Positions 55,160 to 64,000 of a stretch of DNA of 64,000 nucleotides are shown here, one piece after another. Below the pieces are notes generated by a model. That model was given only the letters and a program-made list of their open reading frames with translations, made no database searches and was not told where the DNA came from. Source of the stretch: Bremia lactucae (taxonomy: Eukaryota > Oomycota > Peronosporomycetes > Peronosporales > Peronosporaceae). The stretch is from NCBI RefSeq assembly GCF_004359215.1, contig NC_090611.1:646189-710188 (forward strand). Reading direction: 5' to 3'. Numbering within the stretch: the stretch's first letter is position 1; every line of letters starts with the position of its first letter. Made by a program: the position numbers and the translations under genes.

Positions 55160-55741
55160 TACGCTCTTAAGAGGCCGGGATATTCACGTCCCTGAATTTT
55201 TCAGCTTGTATTGGTTCCATACCAGAGCTGGTATCCAACCCGACATCCGACAAGGAGTTAGGTAACTCAGATTCCTTGTCCACGACCATTAACGTGTCAC
55301 TTCGCGCGCAATATAAGGGTTTGCCTCTGAAATGCCCTGGCGAGCCACCAAAAGTACACTCAATATGGTGCCGCCTCGGCCGTTCACACTCGGTGGACTT
55401 AGACGTGCCACTCCACGTATCTCAGGGATGTCACACTCTTGATGACTCGGCCTTAGGCCTACTAAGCTTTCAGCATTCAGTGAATCGTTTTTACAACGAG
55501 TGTCACTCGACGAATTTCGTACCGTTTCATTTTCTTTTTCTGAGTCGGGCTCATTAGCTCAGGCATCCCAATGTCTAAACTGACACATATAGTCAGTGAT
55601 TCGCGCCAACAGCGTTTTATTGCCTAGCAAAGGTGAATTCATGACTTTCCAAATCTTTGCTGGAAAAATTAAAAAATACAGAAGTTGAAAGTCCTTAAAC
55701 ATGTTTATATGATTACATCACATTTAAATTTAATGTATTTT

Positions 55742-56160
55742 TGAATATTTTTAGGGTTCATCGGAGGTTTGTTTAACGAATCAACTTCTAATTTTCAATA
55801 TTTATTTCAAATAAAGTGGATTAGGATCATTGCGCGTGGCGCAAAAGGTCTTGGACCTCCAATCAAAGCATGGCTCATGGCGTTCAAGCCAGGCCATACC
55901 AAGGATGAGATCATATCTCGAATCCAAATCAGGACGAGACAGCGTTCCAAACTGTTAAGTCCAGAAGCTTCATAAGTAACTTCAACTGAACTTTAGGAAC
56001 AGTGACACGAGTCCCAGTCGCGAAGCGAACAGTGATTGTATCACCTTTATGCGCTTTGAAACCTCAACATATTGCTGAGTTCTCTCAAGGGGAAGACGTC
56101 GAGCATAATTACAAGACGCTCCTGAGTCAATTCAATTGACCATGGATTGTCAAAGCCCTT
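55742..56160 (-). pseudogene. Element E protease
   Basis: The active site reads IDSGASCNYARRLPLE near 56,130, with DSGA intact. The C-terminal region near 55,900 is similar to DLILGMAWLERHEP. Stops lie between. Confidence 0.65.
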
Positions 56161-56379
56161 CACAGTTGCTTGAGCAACCAACAAGCCAGGCTTGTACTTA
56201 CGCCCCGTGCCATTACGCCCCGAGCTAATTGGAGCTAGGTCCTGTTTACTCCCACCTCCTAGAAATTCAACAGAGCGTAGGTCTTTCCCGGTAGGGCGCC
56301 ATGCACCTACTGGTTAACGACGTTTTCCCGCACCGTATTAGATTTCTAATATGGAGGCTCTTCCGAGCTTTACGCGTAT

Positions 56380-57290
56380 TGCGTAGAGGACAGGCCGAAT
56401 CTAAATGTTTTGCGCTCCCTCACATATAACATCTACGGATGTTCTTATGCTGTTCCACAGCTTGAAGTGCTTCTTTTCCTTCCTCAACGAGGCCTAGATC
56501 CATGGGAACAGGTCTATTAGACGATACCCGTGTGCTCGAAGATCCTGTACGGTAAACAGGCAAGCTGGCACGAGCAGACTTAAAATCAAACTCAGCGCAT
56601 GTCGCTATGGCAAGTGCCTCTTCGAAAGTAGCAGGTGGGATCGGAATAATTCCGTCCGGGCAACCTCCCCATTGAGACCCCCCATAATGACTGTTATGAC
56701 AATTGCTTCTTTCACCGGGTCTTGATGCATAGATGCAATGAGAGTTCTCAGCTTCTGGACATAGACTCCTAAGGTTCGTTTACCCTGTCGAGTCGCTATG
56801 AGCCGTGATCGCACACGAAAAGCCTGATCAGGTGGTGCAAACCTGCTGGTCATTTGCTCTTTCAGCGAGTCCTATGATGATAAAGTGTCATTTATGGACG
56901 TGCTGCACGAGAGTGCCCATTTCATGGCTCTACCTCCGAGCTTGGAAATGCGTATGGCCACCTTTCTCGTTCTGTTAAGAGCAAGGCGGAGTCAATGGAC
57001 ATCTCTATCTGCTTAATCCAAAAAAGCAGGTTTCTCCCTCTCTACGCTTAATTGTCGTCACATTGACAGCTAGAGGGCAAGCCTTTGGCTCTGAATCAGG
57101 TACAGAGATCAACCGAGTTAGCGTAGAACCTCTGGTCCCTGGGACATAATAAACTCAATATGTTCAAGCCCAAATAAAGTTTTTGAGCTTGTCGTACGCT
57201 GTGCGTTGCGTCTCCGAAAGTTCTGAAAAAAAAACGTTTCCATTTCAGTAAAGGCTTAGTCTTATAAAGATTCTGGTGTGAATTGACTCA
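56380..57290 (-). pseudogene. Element E Gag
   Basis: A frame at 56,853-56,605 reads MTSRFAPPDQAFRVRSRLIA, then QGKRTLGVYVQKLRTLI, a retrotransposon Gag core. A zinc knuckle near 56,420 (CYM stop GSAKHLDSAC) has its second Cys changed to a stop. Near 57,285-57,312 the minus strand reads TGGTAGTACCC, a primer-site candidate next to the 5' LTR. Confidence 0.7.
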
Positions 57291-57732
57291 GGGTACTACC
57301 AGGTGTAGCGGAGCTACCTCGTTTCTTAAGTCAGAGGAAGACTTTTAGACTCAATGAGTCTCTTAGCAGCAAAAAGGTAGCATTTGTCGGTGCCATACCA
57401 ACTTTTTTTGTAGTGGCATATGTAACCAATTTATTTTATACGCATATGTTAAAAGGAAAATTAATAAGAAGGAAGTATTGAGCGAAACTGAGCCTGGGTG
57501 GGTGAGGAAGATGCCCGTAACGAGGCCGTTCGAATTCGAGTCCAGAAATGATATTAATTCTCTTCGAACGACTGCAGCAGATGCTGCAGTGGGGATATCC
57601 ATCTAAGTATTTCTCGTCGTATAAATGCTTTGCAATTATGCACATCGCGTAGAATTGCAATAAGCTGCGAATTCTCGCGGTGAAGAGCCATCAACCTTTC
57701 TCGTGGTGAAAATCCGGCAGAGTCTGTTGGCA

Positions 57733-57944
57733 ATGTTTTGCTTCTTAAGGAAGAGGATGATAAGATTCTGAATTAACATGACTTATTTGCATGCCAGAGC
57801 TGCTCTTCCTATTAACTCTCTCTGCTCCAACCACTACAAATTTGGTTGGTTGCAAGCACTAATTACTTCATCTTACTATGCACACGGGAAATAACAACTG
57901 GCGCTAATCGCATCTTCAACTCCTGTCACCTTGAACTTCCAACA
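57733..57944 (-). repeat. Copia F 3' LTR (left edge uncertain)
   Basis: The right edge is set by CCAACA at 57,944 next to a purine tract on the minus strand (GAGAAGGAG). The left edge, TGTTTTGC at 57,733, is a guess from the TG...CA rule. Confidence 0.4.
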
Positions 57945-58043
57945 CTCCTTCTCGAGTGCGCCTTTCGTTTGTTTCCTTACCTTCCCTTCGTTTCCTTCAA
58001 CGTGCTTTACTTCCCTTGAAAGTCCTCATACTTTTTAGTCCGT

Positions 58044-59801
58044 CTACTCGATGCGCATCAGATCACGAAGCCTTGTAAGTTTCGCCGCATCGTGGGCCTT
58101 CGTCATCAGGTCCGCAAGCATCACTTCAGACCTCAAATAGTGCGCAGCGATCACACCGCGGCGCGAGAAATCGCATAAAAACTTGAACCGTACGTCGATG
58201 TGTTTGGCCTTCATCGACGATGCTTCGCCGGAAATCTGACTTATAGCCGCTTGATTGTCCACGTAGAGCTTCATTGGCAGTGCTGGTGACATGCCGATCT
58301 CGCTAAGCAGCTCTCGCAGCCCGAGCAGGTCACGCGCCATCTCCGAGGCAGCGACAAATTCAGCTTCCATCGTCGAAAGGGAAACTCCACCTTGTTTTCG
58401 AGCTCCCCAACTCACCGCCATACCGTTCAGCCGCAGCACGCCACCTGTCATCGACTTCATTTCGCCCTTGTCTCCAGCAAAATCAGCGTCGCTAAATGCT
58501 TCCAGCTCCAAACCCTGATATTGTTCTTGACCTGGCGACATCGTTATCTTCAAGCTTGCGGTACCCTTCAGGTACCGAGCAATCCTTTTAGCGAGCTTCC
58601 AGTCAATCACTTGCGGTGCATGAGTCTGTCTTGTAGCCTTGTGCACAGCGAACGCGATGTCCGGCCGTGTGCAACGCGCAATCCACAGCAAACTCCCGAC
58701 AAGCGACTGAAAACTGCGGACCGTTGGGCCAGTGCCTGCACTTGTAGATCCAAGCAGCTCCACGTCGTCCGGTGGTATGTCGTAACAGTCGTTGCCAATA
58801 GGCGCGCGCGTCGAATTTGCTTCTGCCAGCCCATTGGTCCGAAGTAGATCAGCGATCGCCCCCTCTTGGTCCAGTGTGTATTTGCCTGTATCATTTAAAT
58901 TAACCCGCATACCCAAAAATTTACTTACGCGTCCCAGATCCTTGATCGATAGTGACGACAGACTTTCGAAAAGTCGCTCGACTGCTTCCACACTTGTTCC
59001 CGTCGCCATAAGGTCGTCCACATAAACGCCCACAACCACGAGATCTTCGTCTTCCTTTTTCCAATAGAAACACACATCGCTTTCACAGCGCATAAAACCT
59101 GCCTCGACGAGGCGCTTGTGATGCAGCTGACTCCATAGACGACCGGCCTGCTTTAGCCCATATAGGCTCGTCCGTAGTTCCAGTACTAAATCCTTTTCAC
59201 TTTCCGCGTCTTGTTCACGCATGGTCTTTGCAGATATCGTCATTCCTTGTGGCACATGTAGATATATCTGTAGATGCTCCTCCTTGTCCGCCTTGACATA
59301 TGCATTGGGGATGTCGCCGTGCTTTGCAGGCACCCCCCATATGGCCGCAAGCGCTAATATGACCTTCACTGTTGATAGGTCCATCACGGCGGCGAACGTG
59401 AGACTGTAGTCGACTCCTTGGACCTGTTCATTGCCGCAAGCAACGAGGCGCGCCTTCAGTCGCTCGACCTTGCCTTGTGCGTCTGTCTTGGTCTTGATTA
59501 CCCACTTGGTATGCAAGGCGTTTAAGCCAGGCGCGCGCTTGACTACTTGCCAGACTTTATTATTCTGAAGTGCTTCGACTTCTTCTTCCATAGCCTTGAC
59601 CCATCCATCGCGATTCGCACTTCGCATAGCTTCACTGTAATTGGTCGGATCTTTGTCAAAAATAGCATTTACGACTCCGCCGCTTGACTTCGACTCCTCC
59701 TGGAGTGCTACCGCCTGCGCGCTTCGATGCGCCGCGCGTTCCATAAGCGGACCGCGTCCACTTCTTCGTGCTTTTCTTTCGTGTACCCACATTGGCAGCA
59801 C
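58044..59801 (-). pseudogene. Copia F reverse transcriptase-RNase H
   Basis: An open frame of 585 codons encodes the complete copia RT (WVKAMEEEVEALQNNKVWQV, TKWVIKTKTDAQGK, HGDIPNAYVKADKEEHL, SLYGLKQAGRLW and catalytic VGVYVDDLMATG). The RNase H follows (FSDADFAGDK, SLSTMEAEFVAASE, LYVDNQAAI, KHIDVRFKFL). It overlaps the upstream frame by about 145 bases. The join needs one frameshift near 59,740, probably an indel, because the usual copia pol is continuous. Residues needed for polymerase activity are intact. Confidence 0.88.
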
Positions 59802-61440
59802 TTGTGTTGCTTCCTTTTGCTTGTCTTGGGGCGGGTGTCGTCACATCCTTATCCTGCTCCACCGTCGCTTGCTGCAGCTGCGCGTTCTGTGCTTCAGACA
59901 GAGTGTCGATATCCTTGACGTGCTGAGTCACGATCACCTTGTTCTCCTTGCGTAGATAAACCTTGTAGCCCTTGGTTTCTTCACTTATCCCCACTATCGT
60001 GGCAAGTTGTGCGCGCTGCTGTAGTGAATTTTTGCTTGGGTCGCGATACACGCTACACGTGGAGCCGAAAACAACGATCTTGCGCAGATCCGGCATCTTT
60101 CCCGTCAACACCTCAAGTGGAGACGCTCTCTTAGCGTTTGCGCGCGTAGGGCTGCGATTCAGTATATACGAGGCGTACTGAACCTCATCTCCCCAAAAAT
60201 GAAATGGTAGACCGCACGCAAACATCATGCTTCGTGCCAAATTAAGCACCGTCCTGTGCATCCGTTCCGCCTTGCCATTTGAAGCTTGGTTTCCAGCTTC
60301 CGACACTTGCCTTGTCACCCCGGTCCTTTTACAAAAGAGGTCTATGTTGGCGTATTCTCCACCACCGTCTGTCCTTAGCACGTGGATTCGGCAGTTGAAA
60401 CGCTTTTCAAAAAGAACGAGGAAAGCCTCAAACTGTTTAGCCGCCACGTCCTTTGTTCTTGCGAGAAATATCCGGCAGTAATTCGACTTGTGATCGACGA
60501 AATTAACCAAATAACGGTTTCCGAGCCTATCCTGTGGCGTCATTGGACCTTTCAAATCCGAACAGATGACTCCACCGACTCTGTCAATGGGCGCGTTGAA
60601 ACCACTGTCCGTCTGGTTTTGGGAGTTTCGCGTCTGTTTACCCTCCATGCACGAAACGCACGCCATGCGCTTGCTGCTCGTCAGCCTTATCCCTGAGGCT
60701 GGGTCTCGAGCCATGCGCTCAATGGTGTCGAATGCCAGATGCCCGAAACGCTGATGGAAATGTAAAAGCGTCCTTACTTGCACATCGCTCGTAACATCTG
60801 CGCTCGCACTTGATTCGAGCACGGCCATTATAGTATCACATGTGTCCTGTCGCCCCTTCTTCGCTGATATTTTATCGTATAAAACGTTTCTTCCCATCTC
60901 AACGTCAAACACGACAGCGCCGTCGCTGCGCCGTTCAAGTGCACGCCCCTTCAAATCGTAGACAAGAGCAAAGCCTTTTCTTTCCAGCTTGCCATACGAA
61001 ACGATGTTCTTTGACAATCTCCGCGCCAGGTAAACATCAGTAAGCACCACTGTGCTCTCCATACCACGAGCCACCACCTTAAGGCGCACGCTCCCAACAC
61101 TCGTCAGTTTCAACGTCTTTCCATCAGCCATCGCTATCTCTTCGCTGCATGTGGCAGAATCGAAAAGCAACTTCTCGTCATTCACGAGATGTCGACTGGC
61201 GCCGCTGTCGAGAATCCAGTCACTATCATCGTAGTCATCCGACTCGCACACCGCAAGTACCATCTCACGCTTGCTCTTTTTGCCACGCTTTAGTTTCTTC
61301 GCTCCTTCATTCTTGTTCTTTTCGCTCAGTGCGAGCACCATACCTCCACCTGCCTTGTCCTCTTTCGGCCTTCCACTTCGTATTTTGCCCTTAGAGCGAC
61401 AGTCAGCTTGCACGTGACCGACCTTGCCGCATGCATAGCA
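59656..61440 (-). pseudogene. Copia F zinc knuckle, protease and integrase
   Basis: The reading starts with the CCHC knuckle CYACGKVGHVQADC at about 61,440-61,400 and continues to the protease ILDSGASRHLV. The integrase zinc site follows (HFHQRFGHLAFDTI, CVSCMEGKQ). The catalytic core is complete: VICSDLKGPM, LRTDGGGEYAN and NGKAERMHRTV, i.e. D, D and E all present. The frame runs for 585 codons and ends after a basic tail, where a frameshift separates it from RT. Confidence 0.88.
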
Positions 61441-61469
61441 GGTGCGCGTGTCCTTACGCTTTGGTTCAA

Positions 61470-62568
61470 CATGAGCAGCGACGACTTCACGTCCAATTGC
61501 TCCGCTTCCAAGCTCGATTGACTAGGCAAATGCGCCAGCGCTTCTGCATGTCGAAGATAGTCGACACGCGTCGGGTCGTACTTGGCCCGCATTACGTTCA
61601 TAAGCTCGGGCGATGCGTGGTGCACGATGTTATCTAGGACGAGTGAGTCCGCACCACCACGTGCGTCGCTTACAGCAACCATGTATAGGTAGTGCTCTGC
61701 CCATGTGCGCTTAGAATCTTTCTTTTGCATGAACAGTTTCATCGCCTGGCTAGCCGTAATAGACGTCTTGAATGTTGCAAGTAGCTGGCACATAACATAG
61801 TCCAGCGTCGGATGCTGGTTCCACCACGTGTCTACCTGTTTGTGGTAGTAACGCTCAGCCGTTCCGCTGAGGTAGTGACCAAGCAGGTCAACCTTAACGT
61901 CCTCACTCCAGGTGAAACCGCACGAGGACTCAGCCAGGTTGACAGCGCGCAAAAACGTGCGCCCCCAGTCGAGGAACCCAGAGCCTAGTCCCTTATAGAG
62001 TTCAGTCCCGTCAAATTTCCGAATCGACAGCTTGCGCTGACTCGCATTCGGTGTCGCATAGAATGCTGCTGCATTAGGAGCTTGCCCCGATGGTGCTGGT
62101 CCATCTGCTGGACGCGGTACCGCGCCGGGAGTCGGAGCATGCGCCCGTGCCGGCGCGAAAGACGCAAACATGGACTCTTCAATCTCGGGCTCACGTGCGC
62201 GCGGTGGCCGTGCGACCGGCTTACGCTCAGGCGAGTCCGTGAGCGCGTCGATGGTCATCGGTCTTGCCCGCGCGTTAGCACCAAACGCTGATGAAAACAT
62301 CCCGCTCTCTACAGCACCCATCATTCTCTCTTGATCTTCACGATCGCGCTGGGAAGACTCCATCTTCTCCATGCGGTTGGTCAGAGCGACGAGGGCCGCG
62401 AGAATCTTGTCGTCTGTTGCCGAGCTCCTTTCGCGAGCTGGCGAGTCTTCAACGGTTGCGGCAGCACGTGCGGACGAGGCAACGCGCGCCGGCGAAGCAC
62501 CGCGGGCCGGCGAGGCCCTTGCGTGACCTGCTGGTGCCGGTGTAGGCTTCGTGTCCGTTGTCTTAGCT
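61470..62568 (-). pseudogene. Copia F Gag, 5' end lost
   Basis: The frame is open from N 62,569 leftwards through an Ala/Pro/Arg-rich N-terminus with repeated SPAR motifs, an internal ATG at 62,372 (MEKMESSQRDREDQ) and a Gag core (FDGTELYKGLG, GFLDWGRTFLRAVNLAESSC, LLGHYLSGTAERYYHKQV). It shifts by -1 relative to the zinc-knuckle frame near 61,470-61,510. No clear slippery heptamer is visible there, so an indel is more likely than programmed frameshifting. Confidence 0.8.
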
Positions 62569-62569
62569 N
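62569..62569. other. Single ambiguous base (N), assembly join
   Basis: The only N in the window. Copia F Gag ends here and a copy of element E sequence starts at the next base. Confidence 0.95.
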
Positions 62570-64000
62570 GCTCTGTGCTTGTCCAGCCCCTATTCGTACC
62601 CTATGGAAGATTAGATAATGGCCTAGCCATATCAGCTTAAGTCTCGCTAAATTTATGTAAATAACTGGCGAGAGCCAACCACTCACGCAAATTCTTTTTG
62701 TTCTTAGGAACCGTCCAATCTACTATGGCTTTTACCTTAGCGGGATCCGCTCTACAAATTCGCTTCCCAATGAAGCTTTTTAAGAAGGGATGTTCTTCTG
62801 CGCCAAAATGCATCTATGTTTATAGGCATAAATTTAATTTGTGCGCAAACAATCGAGCTTTGATCGCAATGGTCTATGCAGTTTACGACATCCGTCTGGC
62901 CCTGTTCCGTAGGACTGTGGACAAAAATGTCATCAAAATATGTATGTGCATAACCTCGATGAGGGCGGAAAAGTTGCGTCACTAGACGATTAAATGTTGC
63001 CGGGGCGTTGAAGAGCCCTTGTGGCATAACCAAATACTCCTATAGCATACCGTTTGGGGTGTTAACCGCTGTAAGCGAAATATCACTAGCTCGTATGAGC
63101 AGTTGGTAATACCATCGACTACGTCAAGCGCACTGTACAATGTACTTCCCGCCATATTCTTCTGGAGAACATCCTTTCAAGGAATGGGGGTTTGCGCTGG
63201 TATAATGGCAGTAGTAATCTTATTATAAGGTGTACAATGCGCCATTTACCATTTGGCTTTTCGACACAAAAGTCGGTGTCGAATGGGGGGTGATTTGCTA
63301 TCTCGTACCATTCCAGCCTCGTGCTTAGCACGGGAGAAATTGTCAAAAACGTCACACTGCTCCTTTGGTAAAGGCCACAGTAGTATTTGTTCCAGGTACC
63401 AGTACGGAGTAGAGACATTACGCTCTTAAGAGGCCGGGATATTCACGTCCCTGAATTTTTCAGCTTGTATTGGTTCCATACCAGAGCTGGTATCCAACCC
63501 GACATCCGACAAGGAGTTAGGTAACTCAGATTCCTTGTCCACGACCATTAACGTGTCACTTCGCGCGCAATATAAGGGTTTGCCTCTGAAATGCCCTGGC
63601 GAGCCACCAAAAGTACACTCAATATGGTGCCGCCTCGGCCGTTCACACTCGGTGGACTTAGACGTGCCACTCCACGTATCTCAGGGATGTCACACTCTTG
63701 ATGACTCGGCCTTAGGCCTACTAAGCTTTCAGCATTCAGTGAATCGTTTTTACAACGAGTGTCACTCGACGAATTTCGTACCGTTTCATTTTCTTTTTCT
63801 GAGTCGGGCTCATTAGCTCAGGCATCCCAATGTCTAAACTGACACATATAGTCAGTGATTCGCGCCAACAGCGTTTTATTGCCTAGCAAAGGTGAATTCA
63901 TGACTTTCCAAATCTTTGCTGGAAAAATTAAAAAATACAGAAGTTGAAAGTCCTTAAACATGTTTATATGATTACATCACATTTAAATTTAATGTATTTT
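62570..64000 (-). repeat. Copy of element E RT region (54,311-55,741)
   Basis: At offset 8259 the sequence matches at every place I compared, through the window end, including the RT frames (MVMPQGLFNAPATFNRLVTQ, FCVEKPNGKWRIVHLI). It starts directly after the N. Confidence 0.92.

Larger units (their letters stand above)
50882..57700 (-). mobile_element. Ty3/gypsy element E
   Basis: From right to left it holds a putative 5' LTR start (57,313), Gag, protease, RT, RNase H, integrase, an opposite-strand ORF and a 3' LTR. Every coding part has stops. The right edge is uncertain because copia F is inserted there. A near match of flanking bases (AATTT type) was not exact. Confidence 0.78.
57733..62568 (-). 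mobile_element. Ty1/copia element F, best preserved, cut by an assembly gap
   Basis: Three long minus-strand frames give Gag, protease-integrase and RT-RNase H with all usual motifs; only two frame breaks separate them. The right end is cut at N 62,569, inside Gag, so the 5' LTR is not seen. A presumed 3' LTR lies at about 57,733-57,944. Confidence 0.88.

Noticed and set aside
57839..57843. Target duplication AATTT marking the right end of element E
   Set aside because: It is one base out of register with the left flank, and a copia LTR probably covers this position.
61470..61513. Programmed -1 frameshift between Gag and Pol of copia F
   Set aside because: No slippery heptamer is visible, and copia elements usually use one frame; an indel is simpler.

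Overview
This window looks like a piece of an oomycete nuclear genome, probably a peronosporalean such as a Phytophthora or a downy mildew. I infer this from gene style and content: compact genes, some intronless and some with 55-85 bp introns; a PH-domain CAMK-type kinase; a tandem glucosylceramidase (GH30) family; and a large load of decayed Ty3/gypsy and Ty1/copia elements. No species call can be made from sequence alone. About two thirds of the window is transposon-derived.

Layout. 1-2.8 kb: a degenerate gypsy element (A, minus strand) with a foreign inverted RT fragment and a stretch packed with short hairpins. 4.07-8.56 kb: a complete but dead copia element with both LTRs. 8.7-10.85 kb: a decayed MULE transposase with an OTU-like tail. 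11.2-12.0 kb: a tRNA-like SINE candidate and a dispersed repeat. 12.2-15.8 kb: the splicing factor SF3B3, intronless and intact. 16.4-16.8 kb: a small predicted membrane protein. 18.6-22.1 kb: a broken chromodomain gypsy element (B). 22.1-23.25 kb: a 5'-truncated LINE. 23.78-24.33 kb: a solo LTR with a perfect 5-bp target duplication.

25-36 kb is the main gene island. It holds a GH30 pseudogene and two intact tandem GH30 genes on the plus strand. On the minus strand it holds a family-16 methyltransferase, a PH-domain protein kinase, a myristoylatable EF-hand protein and a coiled-coil protein. The EF-hand protein and the kinase lie 61 bp apart in the same orientation and may be functionally linked in calcium signalling. 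The two GH30 enzymes are predicted type II membrane proteins with a ricin-type lectin module set into the C-terminal part of the hydrolase.

36-64 kb is nested retrotransposon: gypsy element C (35,998-44,196, perfect TSD), fragments D (46.2-49.4 kb), gypsy E (50.9-57.7 kb) and the best preserved element, copia F (57.7-62.57 kb). F runs into a single N at 62,569, after which a copy of 54,311-55,741 begins and continues to the window end with no difference noted by eye; this looks like an assembly artefact.

The least expected signals are two. First, gypsy elements C, E and the fragments D carry a long ORF on the strand opposite to gag-pol, between integrase and the 3' LTR. Second, this ORF, the protease-linker regions and the LTRs are studded with short perfect inverted repeats at a density far above chance.
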